From: Pelosinus sp.
GTDB lineage: Bacteria; Bacillota; Negativicutes; Propionisporales; Propionisporaceae
Length of the DNA: 64,000 nt
Direction of reading: 5' to 3'
Assembly (NCBI GenBank): GCA_021372375.1
Contig: JAJFUN010000098.1
Coordinates: forward strand, 1 to 64,000
Shown piece after piece: positions 50,679-60,930 of this stretch (position 1 is its first letter; each line of letters opens with the position of its first letter). The position numbers and the translations under genes were made by a program. The notes under the pieces were generated by a model, which had not been told where the DNA came from, made no database searches, and saw nothing but the letters and a program-made list of their open reading frames with translations.

Positions 50679-51005
50679 TTTTATATTCACCTCAATTGTC
50701 ACCGCTTATTTCGTAGTATAACGCTGGCTGCATGGTATAAGGCTTATGGCAACTACTATGATACTTTCCGGATGGGCAGGGAATTTTCCTCTTTTTGTGG
50801 TGCCTGTTTTTTCAAGATAGTGGGCAGAAACCAGGTCGCGAATCTAGGGGTAAAAAAGAAAACTCCTGAATGCAGGAGTTTAAACGTTGGAAGACTGTAG
50901 CGTGATGCCAAGGCTTTGAATATTCCCGTTGTGGTGGTAATGGAAGGGTGAGGGTAGATTAAGGGGCAGGACCTAAGTGTTTCCTGTATGGTCTGAAATG
51001 GAGCT
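50679..51005. other. Intergenic region with one hairpin
   Basis: Contains only the terminator-like hairpin AAACTCCTG/CAGGAGTTT at 50860-50881. No gene is seen on either strand. Confidence 0.6.
50860..50882. terminator. Terminator-like hairpin
   Basis: AAACTCCTG pairs with CAGGAGTTT around a 4-base loop. It lies upstream of the LysR gene and after the Cof gene stop, so it probably ends the Cof transcript. Confidence 0.65.
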
Positions 51006-51794
51006 TCAACCAAGCGCATAGGTACGAATGGCTTTTAGTACACCATGTTCCTTATTGCTGGCTGCTACATAATTTCCATACTGTCTCATATCATAGGGCG
51101 CATTTTCCATCACAAAACTATATTCTACTTCTTGCAGCATTTCGACATCATTATAATAATCGCCAAATACCATGACCTCATTTCTCTGTAGCCCCTCTGC
51201 CTGCATAATGCGTTTAAGACCATGACCTTTATTGACTCCTTTATTCATAATATCAATCCACACACCGCCTGAGCTGACAACATGCAAGGCATCAGCAAAC
51301 TTTGGTTTGAATACATACTCTAAGTTTTTGATAGTATCTTTTTTATTATATATGGTGACTTTGTTAATTTCCTTAGCCAATTTGGTTAGATCATCCACAA
51401 TTTCTAAATTCGAATAATAAATTTTGAAAAAGTCATACATTTCTTTAGCAACAGGTTCAATATAACCCGAATTCAGCCCGCACAAAATAAGAAAATCATC
51501 AGAGTTCAGCCGTGAGGTTTGTACGACGTCATAGGCCAATTGGTTTTCAACCAAGCTTTTATAGACAACTTCGTCATTATGAACCACAAAAGCGCCATTT
51601 TCGCAAATATACGATAAACCTGGTGTCAGAGGATCAAAAAGCGACCTCAGTGTATAATAAGGTCTGCCGCTGGCAATAGCCAGACGAATATTCTTTGCTT
51701 TCAGCTCTTCCAGCATTTCAGGAAATTCCGCCGGTATTTCCTTGTTTTCATCTAATAAGGTGTCGTCCATATCTGTAACAATTAATTTAATCAT
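51006..51794 (-). CDS. Cof-type HAD-IIB hydrolase
   Basis: 262 aa. Motif I DMDDTLLDE (about residues 8-16), motif II ASGRPY (about 41-46), a cap domain (about 85-185) and motif III VMVFGDYYNDVEML (about 207-220). The family dephosphorylates sugar phosphates or cofactors. It is transcribed alone on the minus strand. Confidence 0.92.
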   Translation of the reverse strand: MIKLIVTDMDDTLLDENKEIPAEFPEMLEELKAKNIRLAIASGRPYYTLRSLFDPLTPGLSYICENGAFVVHNDEVVYKSLVENQLAYDVVQTSRLNSDDFLILCGLNSGYIEPVAKEMYDFFKIYYSNLEIVDDLTKLAKEINKVTIYNKKDTIKNLEYVFKPKFADALHVVSSGGVWIDIMNKGVNKGHGLKRIMQAEGLQRNEVMVFGDYYNDVEMLQEVEYSFVMENAPYDMRQYGNYVAASNKEHGVLKAIRTYALG

Positions 51795-51852
51795 ACATTC
51801 CCCCGAAAAATACCATAAAAATATCTATTTCTAATTATATCATAGTCTTAAG

Positions 51853-51940
51853 CAACAAATGTGCCAGGAAAGGTTATTTGGTTGAAGTAAACGGACAAGA
51901 CTTCAGTACTTCCAAGGTGGATTGTCCGCATCTTTGGAAA
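51853..51940. repeat. Dispersed repeat, copy 2
   Basis: Same element as 42459-42545. Here GGACAA and TTGTCC form a clean stem, and a terminator follows about 95 bases later, as if the unit were transcribed. Confidence 0.6.
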
Positions 51941-52033
51941 CTTCGCTAGGTGGCTTTAATGCGTCCGATAAATGGCGTAACGATATTTCCGGTATAGGTA
52001 AACTCACAAAACTGGTAATGGTGAAAAAAGTGG

Positions 52034-52069
52034 AATTCCTGACAAATTTTACGAATTTGCAGGAGTTTT
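52034..52069 (+). terminator. Rho-independent terminator with no obvious gene upstream
   Basis: CCTG-CAAATT pairs with AATTTG-CAGG, then GTTTTTT. It may end a transcript from the dispersed repeat. Confidence 0.7.
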
Positions 52070-52122
52070 TTGCTTTATTACGAATAAATATAGTAACGAA
52101 TCATTTCAAGTTAATGCATGCG

Positions 52123-52151
52123 ATGAGTCAGAGAACTGTCATCTGACTCAT
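52123..52151. repeat. Perfect 10-bp hairpin upstream of the chemoreceptor
   Basis: ATGAGTCAGA pairs with TCTGACTCAT around a 9-base loop, about 150 bases before the gene start. No T-run follows; function unknown. Confidence 0.5.
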
Positions 52152-52305
52152 CTTAGAAGACTCAGGCGCAATTGGGGGTCTAAGGTTGAGGAATAGCGGA
52201 CTGGCAACAAAAAGTCAATGACCTCATTTTTAGCTTAGACAGAATAATCGGATAAGTAGGCTATTGGGTGAATTTATCGAATATTATGTAAAAGGGGCGT
52301 ATATC

Positions 52306-54279
52306 GTGAAAAGTATACAGACAAAATTGACGGTAACCATTTTACTTATCTTTTTGGTGGCGATGGGGGTATTGGGAGGGCTTAATTATTGGAAGGCGCG
52401 ATCAATCATTACTGACAGCGTGAGCAGCGATATTGCCGAAAAGGCAAAAAATTCAGCACAAGATGTTGCAGATTGGTTGGAGTCCCGCAAAGCAGAAATG
52501 TTGATAATGGCGGCGGCTCCTGTGGTTCAAAACGGGAATTTTGAAGAGATTGCGCCTTTTTTGGTTAATGTTGCTCAAACGAATAAGGTATATGATAGCA
52601 TTGGCTATATCAAAGCTGATGGAACGTATATCAACGCATTGGGCTCAAAAGGCAGCCTGGCTGAGCGGGATTACTTTCAGCGAGCAATTAAGGGCGAATC
52701 AGTGATTTCTAACCCGGTGGTATCTAAAACTACTGGTAAACCGATAATTCCGGTAGCTATACCTGTTAAAAACAACGGTACGGTTAGTGGTGTTATTTAC
52801 GGGTCAATTAATATGGATGGTCTTATTAAGAAAGTGTTAGATATAAAAGTAGGGCAGACGGGTTATGCTTATGTTTTGCAGGAGGATGGCAGTGTTATTA
52901 TGCATCCTGATAAGGAAATAGTCATGAAGGCAAATGCCATTAAAGATGAAAAATTTCCGCAGGCGCTCCGTTCTGTCAATGAGCGCATTGTGAAGGGGGA
53001 GACCGGGTTAGCCAGTTATGATTATGCTGGTACAAATAAAATGGTAGCTTTTGCGCCGCTGCCAGGCATAAAATGGTTTTTGGCCATCAATGTGCCTACT
53101 GCAGAAATATCCGGAGCAGTATCAGCTTTGACTACAATTTCACTAACGACAATTATTGTTGTTTTAGTTCTTACCATGTTCGTAATTGCCTGGATTGCCC
53201 GCCGTATTGCAAGACCTATCCAGGCCTTAGAGGCGGCAGCCGATCGCGTTGCGAATGGTGACATTTCACAGATGAAAATAGAAATTGTATCCAACGATGA
53301 AATTGGTCGTTTAGGTCAGAGTTTTGAGCAAATGGTGCAAAACTTGCGCCACCTTATTCAAAAAATTCATGGAGCTACCGAGCAGGTAGCGGCATCGTCG
53401 CAGGAGTTGACAGCCAGTTCGGAGCAATCGGCGCAGGCGGCCAATCAGATTGCCGTATCAATTACTGATGTGGCTGCAGGCGCCAGCGAGCAGATGGCGG
53501 TAGCCAATGATACAACTGCCGTTGTGGAACAGATATCTACCAGTATCAAGCAGATGGCGGCTAATGCCAACCAAGTGGCGGATTATTCAGTTCAGGCGGC
53601 TGATAAGGCTAAAACCGGCGATAAAGCGGTCGGACAAGCAGTAGCACAAATGGGGCAAATCCGAACAACGGTTATAGCTTCCGCTCAGGTTGTAGCACAA
53701 TTAGGCGAACGCTCTAAGGAAATTGGACAAATTGTTGACACCATATCCGGTATTGCCGGACAGACCAATCTTTTGGCTTTAAATGCGGCCATTGAGGCTG
53801 CAAGGGCGGGAGAACAGGGCAGAGGTTTTGCCGTAGTAGCTGACGAAGTACGCAAACTAGCGGAGCAGTCACAGGATGCAGCGAAAAGAATCGCTGAACT
53901 AATTGGCGAAATCCAGGGAGAAACTGGCAAGGCTGTTGCGGCCATGGATAATGGCATGAAAGAAGTCAAGACAGGGGCAGAGGTTGTCAATCATGCTGGT
54001 ACGGCCTTTAGGGAAATTGCAGATCTGGTGGCAGAGGTATCAAGCCAGGTGAAAGAGATTTCTGCTACAATGCAGCAAATGGCGGCAGGTAGCCAGCATA
54101 TCGTTGGTTCGGTGAAAAAGATGGACAGTCTGGGTAAGAAATCGGCCGGTGAGGCTCAGGGCGTCGCGGCGGCCGCTGAAGAACAACTGGCATCTATGGA
54201 GGAAATTGCCTCATCTAGTCAGGCACTGGCCAAGTTAGCTCAAGATTTGCAGAATGGGGTGACACAGTTTAGGTTATAG
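52306..54279 (+). CDS. Methyl-accepting chemotaxis protein (dCache-HAMP-MCP)
   Basis: 657 aa from the GTG at 52306 (AAAGGGGCG upstream). First membrane segment (about 8-30), a dCache-type sensor (about 35-280: [49 protein letters not shown]), a second membrane segment (about 285-308), HAMP (about 310-365) and a methyl-accepting signalling domain with the hairpin [20 protein letters not shown]. It signals to CheA, which is not in this window. The ligand is unknown. Confidence 0.9.
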   Translation: MKSIQTKLTVTILLIFLVAMGVLGGLNYWKARSIITDSVSSDIAEKAKNSAQDVADWLESRKAEMLIMAAAPVVQNGNFEEIAPFLVNVAQTNKVYDSIGYIKADGTYINALGSKGSLAERDYFQRAIKGESVISNPVVSKTTGKPIIPVAIPVKNNGTVSGVIYGSINMDGLIKKVLDIKVGQTGYAYVLQEDGSVIMHPDKEIVMKANAIKDEKFPQALRSVNERIVKGETGLASYDYAGTNKMVAFAPLPGIKWFLAINVPTAEISGAVSALTTISLTTIIVVLVLTMFVIAWIARRIARPIQALEAAADRVANGDISQMKIEIVSNDEIGRLGQSFEQMVQNLRHLIQKIHGATEQVAASSQELTASSEQSAQAANQIAVSITDVAAGASEQMAVANDTTAVVEQISTSIKQMAANANQVADYSVQAADKAKTGDKAVGQAVAQMGQIRTTVIASAQVVAQLGERSKEIGQIVDTISGIAGQTNLLALNAAIEAARAGEQGRGFAVVADEVRKLAEQSQDAAKRIAELIGEIQGETGKAVAAMDNGMKEVKTGAEVVNHAGTAFREIADLVAEVSSQVKEISATMQQMAAGSQHIVGSVKKMDSLGKKSAGEAQGVAAAAEEQLASMEEIASSSQALAKLAQDLQNGVTQFRL

Positions 54280-54344
54280 CCAAAAACCAGAGGGATGGTC
54301 TATCTTTGCTTTTTGAATATAAGAGACTGAAAAGGGGGATGATT

Positions 54345-55424
54345 TTGAAGAAAATTGCAGTATTAACTGGCGGTGGGGATTGTCCGGGACTAAATGCGGT
54401 AATTAGAGCGGTTTACAAGACGGCACGCATAAACGGGATAGAAGTCTATGGGGTAAAAAACGGGTTTAAGGGTTTGGTTGAGGATGACATGTATTTACTT
54501 GACGCAGATTATGTTTCCGGGATACTGCCGCGGGGTGGAACTATCTTGGGCACTACCAATAGAGACAATCCTTTTCACTACCAGTGTATAGAAAATGGAG
54601 CAGCCGTATTCAAAGATATGTCGCAGCAAGTATTATTTAATCTTAAACAAAAGGAGATAGAAGCCTTAATTGTAATTGGCGGGGATGGTACACTGAAAAT
54701 TGCCTGTGACATTGCAAATCTTGGATTTCCCATAGTAGGTATTCCTAAAACGATTGATAATGATTTACCGAAAACCGAGCGAACCTTTGGGTTTGATACC
54801 GCTGTCAGCATTGCGACAGAAGCACTAGATAGACTGCATACAACAGCTGAGTCGCATCACAGGGTAATGGTGCTTGAGGTCATGGGGCGCTATGCCGGAT
54901 GGATTGCTCTTCACAGTGGGATAGCCGGCGGAGCGGATTCGATTATTATTCCAGAAATTCCTTTTAAGTGGGAATCTATTGCAGATAAAATTAAGCTGCG
55001 CCAGCAAAAGGGGAGCTTGTTCAGCGTTATTGTGGCTGCGGAAGGAGCAATACCTATTGATGGAGAGCTGTCAATAGCAAAGATCGTAAATAGCAGCCCT
55101 GATAAAATACGTTTAGGCGGCATCGGTGATAAAATTGCCTGCGAGTTAGAAAAGCGCTTAGCGGTGGAATGCAGGTCTACCGTATTAGGTCACCTGCAGC
55201 GCGGCGGCAGTCCGACGGCCTATGACAGGGTACTTGCTACCAGGTATGGTGAGGCCGCAGTCAATGCCATCCTTTATAAAAAATTCAAGACAATGGTGGC
55301 ATTGCAAAATAACAAAATCGTATTGGTTAAGTTAACGGATGTTGTAGGAAGCCCATATTTAGTTTCAGTAACCCATGATCTGATTAAAACAGGACGCGCG
55401 CTTGGCATATCATTTGGCGACTAA
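54345..55424 (+). CDS. pfkA: 6-phosphofructokinase
   Basis: 359 aa from the TTG at 54345 (AAGGGGG upstream); an ATG at 54339 is the alternative. It has KIAVLTGGGDCPGLNAVIR, the GGDG motif (IGGDGTLKIA) and PKTIDNDLPKTERTFGFDTAV with the catalytic TIDND. ATP-dependent PFKs carry Gly at GGDG and Gly at the next site. Here the second is Lys (PKTIDND), as in pyrophosphate-dependent and mixed-group enzymes, so ATP or PPi use is uncertain. Confidence 0.9.
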   Translation: MKKIAVLTGGGDCPGLNAVIRAVYKTARINGIEVYGVKNGFKGLVEDDMYLLDADYVSGILPRGGTILGTTNRDNPFHYQCIENGAAVFKDMSQQVLFNLKQKEIEALIVIGGDGTLKIACDIANLGFPIVGIPKTIDNDLPKTERTFGFDTAVSIATEALDRLHTTAESHHRVMVLEVMGRYAGWIALHSGIAGGADSIIIPEIPFKWESIADKIKLRQQKGSLFSVIVAAEGAIPIDGELSIAKIVNSSPDKIRLGGIGDKIACELEKRLAVECRSTVLGHLQRGGSPTAYDRVLATRYGEAAVNAILYKKFKTMVALQNNKIVLVKLTDVVGSPYLVSVTHDLIKTGRALGISFGD

Positions 55425-55827
55425 GGCGGCATATGATATCCAAATTACTAGTAAATAGCAATCACCTGTCCCGCTGTTCCTTTGGTGGTTTGCAGGAAGA
55501 ACAGGCAATATAAAAAAAGTTACTGCTGAATTTAAATTTGCAGTAACTTTTTATTTGTTTTAGCATGGGAAGATTAAATCCATTTTATGTAGTCTTGTTG
55601 GGCTGAAAGAATACGAAAAATTTGGACTGTTTTTTCTTGCGCAGGAAAAGAAAAATGCAACTTAATCTCAACAATATCAAAAAAGTTACTATAATAGCAG
55701 GGATATGTATATATTGTATGGAATTGTACTTTTGTGATAAAATTAGTAAATAAAACTAAAATAATACATTATTAAGTGAAATGGATCAAAAGTGTATTGA
55801 AATTAGATAAGTGAAGAGTGATGAGAT
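55425..55827. other. Intergenic region with one terminator
   Basis: Apart from the hairpin at 55513-55553, which ends the pfk transcript, the region is AT-rich with no gene. A promoter for the next gene must lie here, but I saw no clear consensus. Confidence 0.6.
55513..55553. terminator. Rho-independent terminator after pfk
   Basis: AAAAAAGTTACTGC pairs with GCAGTAACTTTTT; same stem type as 49388-49432. Confidence 0.85.
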
Positions 55828-57363
55828 GTGATAAGACCCGATTCTCCTAAAATATTGATTGTTGATGATACGAGAATTAATCTGAAGATACTTACCGATT
55901 TGCTTTTTGAACATGGCTATCAAGTGTGCCCGGTATCCAGCGGTGCGATGGCGCTTCAAGCAGTAGTTCTTGAAAAGCCTGATCTGATTATGCTAGATGT
56001 AGTGATGCCGGAGATGGATGGTTATGAGGTATGCCGCCGTTTAAAGCTGGACGAATGCAGCCGCGATATTCCAGTGATATTTATCAGCGCACTTGGTGAG
56101 GCGGTCAACAAGGTTATAGGTTTCAAGGCGGGGGGCGTCGATTATATTACTAGACCATTTCAGGAAGAAGTAGTATTGGTTAGGGTGGAGTCGCACTTGG
56201 CATTGTCGCGGCTGCAACAACAAATACAGGCGCGTAATGCACAACTAGAGCGGGAAGTTGTCCAGCGCAAGAAGGCAGAAGAGGAACTCTTACGGGCACA
56301 TGGAGAGTTAGAGCGCCGGGTGGAGGAGCTTCGCGAATCAGGGGAACGCTTCCGCTGGATATTTGATAACAGTCCGGCGATGATTTCTATTGTCAGCATG
56401 GTAAATCAACAATATGTAGAGGTAAACTCCAAATTCTTAAATGTTCTGGGATATAACCATGCAGAAGTTGTGGGGCAAACACCTAAGGAATTGGCCTTGT
56501 TAGTGGATTTTGAACGGGTGAAACATTTAAATGATGAATTACTTAACAAGAGAGAAATCTTTCTTGGTGAGTACAGACTAAAGGGGAAGTCTGGTAAGAT
56601 TATTACGGTACAGGGCTCGGCATCACTGGCGCATTTCAGCGGCGAGAAATGCTGGATCATTATCGCGCGGGATATAACCAAGGAAAAGGAATTGGAGAAT
56701 GATTTGCTGCGGTTAGATCGCCTGAATTTAGTGGGAGAAATGGCTGCCAGTATTGGCCATGAGGTACGTAATCCCATGACAACGGTAAGGGGATACCTTC
56801 AGCTGTTTCAAACTAAACAAGAGAATCATAAGTATTTGGAACAAATCAAAGTCATGATAGAGGAATTAGATCGAGCCAACTTTATTATTACCGAGTTTTT
56901 GTCTTTGGCAAGAAACAAAGCCGTGAAACTGAAATTTCAAAATCTAAACCAAATTGTAAACGCCATCTTGCCCCTTCTACAGGCGGATGCTCTCCATACC
57001 GGACATAACCTTGAGATTAAACTTGGGGAATTGCCGGATATTATGCTGGATGACAAAGAGATACGGCAGATGCTGTTGAATCTAGCGAAAAATGGATTTG
57101 AGGCTATGGAGGCGGGCGGGACGTTGACTATTGAATCATATCACAAAAATAACACCATTGTATTAGCTGTTCGTGATACAGGCAAAGGCTTTTCGTCTGT
57201 CATCCTGGACAAGCTGGGAACTCCGTTTATTACGACAAAAGATACTGGTACAGGGCTGGGGATTCCGGTTTGCTATCGAATTGCCGAACGACATGGCGCA
57301 AAGATTGAAGTCAATACAGGTTTGGACGGAACAGTAATTAGTGTAAGATTTCCTTGTAGGTAA
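55828..57363 (+). CDS. Hybrid receiver-PAS-histidine kinase
   Basis: 511 aa, GTG start. A receiver domain (about 8-125, phospho-Asp in LIMLDVVMPEMDGYEV) is followed by a coiled-coil linker (about 130-170), a PAS domain (about 172-290, FRWIFDNSPAMISIVS), HisKA with the His in SIGHEVRNPMTTVRGY (about 310) and an HATPase (about 400-505, NLAKNGFEAMEAGG, DTGKGF, GTGLGIPV). The kinase half resembles sporulation kinases of the KinA-D kind (inferred). No partner regulator is adjacent. Confidence 0.85.
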   Translation: MIRPDSPKILIVDDTRINLKILTDLLFEHGYQVCPVSSGAMALQAVVLEKPDLIMLDVVMPEMDGYEVCRRLKLDECSRDIPVIFISALGEAVNKVIGFKAGGVDYITRPFQEEVVLVRVESHLALSRLQQQIQARNAQLEREVVQRKKAEEELLRAHGELERRVEELRESGERFRWIFDNSPAMISIVSMVNQQYVEVNSKFLNVLGYNHAEVVGQTPKELALLVDFERVKHLNDELLNKREIFLGEYRLKGKSGKIITVQGSASLAHFSGEKCWIIIARDITKEKELENDLLRLDRLNLVGEMAASIGHEVRNPMTTVRGYLQLFQTKQENHKYLEQIKVMIEELDRANFIITEFLSLARNKAVKLKFQNLNQIVNAILPLLQADALHTGHNLEIKLGELPDIMLDDKEIRQMLLNLAKNGFEAMEAGGTLTIESYHKNNTIVLAVRDTGKGFSSVILDKLGTPFITTKDTGTGLGIPVCYRIAERHGAKIEVNTGLDGTVISVRFPCR

Positions 57364-57656
57364 GGTGGGAGTTATTTGCTGTTTGCGTTGCTTGGGGGCA
57401 GGTCTTAGTTATTTTCATCTAACCAAAGTATGATGGCGTCTATACTAATCTAGTTTTGCTATAGTAAAAGAATTACGAAGTTAACTGACCGTGATGTGTC
57501 TGTTGAAAACTAAGGCGTAAACCAGTATAATTTAAATATTAGGGCTTGATTACTTATGCTTAAGAATAAAAATCAAGTGTAATTACCAATTTTTAAAGGC
57601 TAGTCACACTTGGCGAAAATGTACAGTATTAGATTATGTAGATAGGCGGATATGCT
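57364..57656. other. Gap of 293 bases
   Basis: AT-rich, no gene, hairpin or recognisable motif. It presumably holds the radical SAM promoter. Confidence 0.5.
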
Positions 57657-58781
57657 ATGAAAATTCCAAAGAATGATGCGTTGATATGGTTTGATTTTTT
57701 TTCACAATTGCCGGAGGATGAGGAAATTAGCGTAAAACATGAAGAAATCATTTACGCGACCTTTGCGCAAATTGAGGCAGCAATTGATTATAGAAATGAT
57801 AGGTTGATGTCGAAAATTCCCGGTTTAAAAAATTTGGCAAATAGAACATTTTTTGTAGGAAATGAAAGTAAATTCCCCCAAGGCTGTCGTTCATGTCTGC
57901 TCGGTACTGGTTTAACTGCAATTAGGAAAACGAATAAATGCAATTTAGAGTGTAAATTTTGTTATAATTATGGCGAACTAGATAATATTCAGCCAATTGG
58001 CGAGGGTTTGTGGGATATTGGCGGCACCAAATTTTATGAGAAGGATATTGATTTGCTGCTCTCCATTTACCAAAAGCCTACTGGTATTTCCTATGTTTAT
58101 TTAGAACCTTTTATGGAGATTGAAAAATATTATACGATTATAAAGAAATTTAGTAAAGCGCAAATTCATCAACATTTATATACAAATGGCACGTTGGCTG
58201 CAGAAGAAACACTCAAAGCATTAGGTGAAGCCGGTCTTGATGAGATACGTTTCAACCTGGGTGCTTCTAATTGTTCGGACAAAGTAATTGAGAATATTGG
58301 ACTTGCGAAAAAGTATATTAAAAGTGTAGGTATTGAAACGCCAATGACACCTGAGTTTTTCGAAATGTTTTTTAAGAAAAAACAAGCAATCTTGGCGACA
58401 AAACTCGATTTTATAAATTGTGCGGAATTACATTTAAATGAGAATAACATAAATAATTATTATGGGGAAAATATGTACATTTCCCGACATGGCTATATTT
58501 CTCCCATTTGGAGTAGGGAATTAACGTTAAAATTCATGAAAATAGCTAATGAGGAAAACTGGGATTTAGTAGTTCATGATTGCTCAAACAACACAAAGTT
58601 TGCCAGAGGTTTAAATTTGAGCAGCAAAGAGGGTATGTGGTTCGGAGCCAGTAATTATGCCTGTGAATTTGCGATGATTCCTTACGAAATATTTATACCA
58701 ATACTGAATGATGACAATTTTAAATTTATAAATGAAGAAAAATTGCCTGACGACTATAAACCAGAAATTATAGAGTTTTAG
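57657..58781 (+). CDS. Orphan radical SAM protein
   Basis: 374 aa. The CxxxCxxC cluster motif NKCNLECKFCYNYGELD is near residue 93, preceded by GCRSCLLGTG, a second small Cys motif. Later regions (YVYLEPFMEIEKYYTI, HQHLYTNGTLAAEETLKALGEAGLDEIRFNLG) are the radical SAM barrel. No SPASM-type C-terminal cysteines are clear. With no maturation substrate or partner gene nearby, the target is unknown. Confidence 0.78.
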   Translation: MKIPKNDALIWFDFFSQLPEDEEISVKHEEIIYATFAQIEAAIDYRNDRLMSKIPGLKNLANRTFFVGNESKFPQGCRSCLLGTGLTAIRKTNKCNLECKFCYNYGELDNIQPIGEGLWDIGGTKFYEKDIDLLLSIYQKPTGISYVYLEPFMEIEKYYTIIKKFSKAQIHQHLYTNGTLAAEETLKALGEAGLDEIRFNLGASNCSDKVIENIGLAKKYIKSVGIETPMTPEFFEMFFKKKQAILATKLDFINCAELHLNENNINNYYGENMYISRHGYISPIWSRELTLKFMKIANEENWDLVVHDCSNNTKFARGLNLSSKEGMWFGASNYACEFAMIPYEIFIPILNDDNFKFINEEKLPDDYKPEIIEF

Positions 58782-58814
58782 CATGGCTTGCAGGCTAATA
58801 AGGGCAAAAATAAA

Positions 58815-58850
58815 AAGGCTAAGCATAGATAATTTCCTATGCTTAGCCTT
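58815..58850 (+). terminator. Rho-independent terminator after the radical SAM gene
   Basis: AAGGCTAAGCATAG pairs with CTATGCTTAGCCTT; the T-rich tail CAATTTTCC follows. Confidence 0.85.
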
Positions 58851-59234
58851 CAATTTTCCTTAGTTTGATTCGTGCCGTGAAGTGGTGAGTGGCTAGCAGT
58901 GGTTAAATTAGGCTATACGTGTAGGGGGCAGATGGAGGCATTCTTATTTTGTTACAAAAAGTTGATAAAATAGGAATATTCCTTTCTACAAAATTTAATA
59001 GGAGTTTTAGCTATTTGTGGAACTTTATAATTTACTAATTAAAAGAAAAAACCATGTATCAATACAGTACATGGTTTTATTTTGTCATTTTTCCCGAAAA
59101 AGCCGCTAATTTTCCCCTTTTTGGCAAAAAAATCTATATATTATGATATAATTGTGATTATAATAGCCAAAAAGCATATTTAATGCTTTGATGGAATGCA
59201 GCAGTATAAATATAAGTCAAAAATGGAGGCAAAA
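58851..59234. other. Intergenic region before the secretion locus
   Basis: Holds a second hairpin at 59047-59079 (AAAACCATGTA/TACATGGTTTT type), and AT-rich sequence that probably carries the tps promoter. No gene is seen. Confidence 0.5.
59047..59079. terminator. Hairpin upstream of the secretion locus
   Basis: ACCATGTA pairs with TACATGGT, flanked by A- and T-runs, so it can stop transcription either way. Confidence 0.7.
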
Positions 59235-60908
59235 ATGAAAGAGCAACATCTAAAACCAGCTACGGTTTTACTAACAGCATGTATTATGTTCCCTACCTGG
59301 ACAGTACTGGCAGCACCTACAGACGCTGGCACTGTGCTTCGTGACTCTCAACAAGTAGAACGTAAGCTTCCTGAACATCAAGTTCCTAATGTAACCGTGG
59401 ACCAAGAATTCAAACCGCCGATGGTAAATGATAAAGGTTTTAAAATGTTTGTTAAGAATTACCGCATCAGCGGGCAAGATGTGTTTGCCAACGATGAACT
59501 TGCAAAATTGCTTATTCCTTATAGCAATAAACAAATGACAATGACAGGCCTTCAAGAAGCCACTGCTCTTATTACGAAATATTTTCGCGACAGAGGTTAC
59601 TTTGTTGCTCAGGCCTATCTGCCGGCACAGGAAATTAACGAAGGCACAGTAGAAGTCACTGTCCTTATCGGACAATGCGGTGATATTCTTCTTAAGAACC
59701 AGACTCATGTACCGGATAATATCATTATGGAACAACTAAAGGCAATTAAAACCGGTAGTTATATTAGTACCGCTATGATGGAACGAGCAGCACTATTGGC
59801 TAGCGATTTACCAGGTGTAGCAGTAAAAACTACCCTAACTCCAGGCAAGTTTCCAGGTACTACGGATATTATTGTAGAGGCAAAGCCTAAGGGTGAAGTG
59901 TGGCAAGGCAGTGTAAGTGGAAATAACTGGGGCAATCGTTTAACAGGATATAATCAGACGACCATGAATGTTACTTTGAATAACCCGCTAGAAAAAGGTG
60001 ATAGTTTTGCGGCAGGTATTAGTACAACAGGCAAAGATCAGCAAACAGGCAATATAGCTTATCATATTCCTCTTGGTGAAGGCAGCACCTTCAATGTTGG
60101 TTATTCTAAAGTATACTATGAGCTCGGTAAGGAAATGTCTTCGTTAGACGCCTTTGGTACTGCCTATACGAACCATGCCGACTTGACTTATGCCTTAAGG
60201 CGATCGAGAGAAAGTAACTACTCATTGCAGCTTGGTTATGACTATAAACGTATGGAAGATAAAATAGACAGTCAAAGCCAGAACACCGAAAAGTGGAGCC
60301 ATGCTACCAGTGTAGGATTGATAGGAGACAGTACCGACAGTATGTTGGGTGGAGGTACTAATAGCTATAACCTGATATGGTATACAGGCGGCATAAACGG
60401 TAGAACGAATACCAGTACTGGACTTACCACTGGACAATGGCATAAGACTACATATAGCATAATGCGTCAGCAATATGTAAAAGAGCGACTATCTTTATTC
60501 TTAGCTATGAGTGGGCAGCTTGCTAATACCAATCTTGATTCTTCTGAAAAATTTTCATTAGGGGGAGCCAATGGAGTACGAGCGTATCCATCTGGAGAAG
60601 CTTCCGGTGATGAAGCATGGCTGGGGACAGCGGAGCTGAGTTATACGATGCCGGCGGCAAATCGAGGCGGTATGTGGCAGCTTACTACCTTTTATGATAC
60701 GGGATGTAGTCATATCGAAAAACATCAAGTTACTCCTGGTGAAAACCATCGTTCCCTTAGCGGTGCCGGAATCGGCATAAACTATACTATGCCGGGAAGC
60801 TACATGATAAAGGCTAACTATGCATGGCGATTAGGCAATGAAACTCCTCAGTCAGATAGTACTTTTGGCAAAGGCCATTTATGGCTGCAAGGTGTGAAAT
60901 ATTTTTAA
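59235..60908 (+). CDS. TpsB-type two-partner secretion transporter (ShlB/FhaC family)
   Basis: 557 aa from the ATG at 59235 (GGAGGC upstream; the longer frame from 59196 lacks one). Signal peptide (about 1-26), a POTRA_2 region (about 60-140: FVKNYRISGQDVF, AQAYLPAQEINEGTVEVTV), a second POTRA-like part and a C-terminal 16-strand barrel-type region ending in WLQGVKYF, with a terminal aromatic residue. It would export the adjacent TpsA across the outer membrane. This supports a diderm host. Confidence 0.9.
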   Translation: MKEQHLKPATVLLTACIMFPTWTVLAAPTDAGTVLRDSQQVERKLPEHQVPNVTVDQEFKPPMVNDKGFKMFVKNYRISGQDVFANDELAKLLIPYSNKQMTMTGLQEATALITKYFRDRGYFVAQAYLPAQEINEGTVEVTVLIGQCGDILLKNQTHVPDNIIMEQLKAIKTGSYISTAMMERAALLASDLPGVAVKTTLTPGKFPGTTDIIVEAKPKGEVWQGSVSGNNWGNRLTGYNQTTMNVTLNNPLEKGDSFAAGISTTGKDQQTGNIAYHIPLGEGSTFNVGYSKVYYELGKEMSSLDAFGTAYTNHADLTYALRRSRESNYSLQLGYDYKRMEDKIDSQSQNTEKWSHATSVGLIGDSTDSMLGGGTNSYNLIWYTGGINGRTNTSTGLTTGQWHKTTYSIMRQQYVKERLSLFLAMSGQLANTNLDSSEKFSLGGANGVRAYPSGEASGDEAWLGTAELSYTMPAANRGGMWQLTTFYDTGCSHIEKHQVTPGENHRSLSGAGIGINYTMPGSYMIKANYAWRLGNETPQSDSTFGKGHLWLQGVKYF

Positions 60909-60930
60909 TAAATGATAGGAGGGATTGACC

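Larger units (their letters stand above)
51795..52305. other. Intergenic region with dispersed repeat and hairpins
   Basis: Holds the second dispersed-repeat copy (about 51853-51940), a terminator with T-run at 52034-52069, and a perfect 10-bp hairpin at 52123-52151. The frame 51922-52146 lacks a start context and is rejected. Confidence 0.5.

Noticed and set aside
51922-52146. 74-codon open frame before the chemoreceptor
   Set aside because: It overlaps the dispersed repeat and a terminator hairpin, and has no ribosome binding site.
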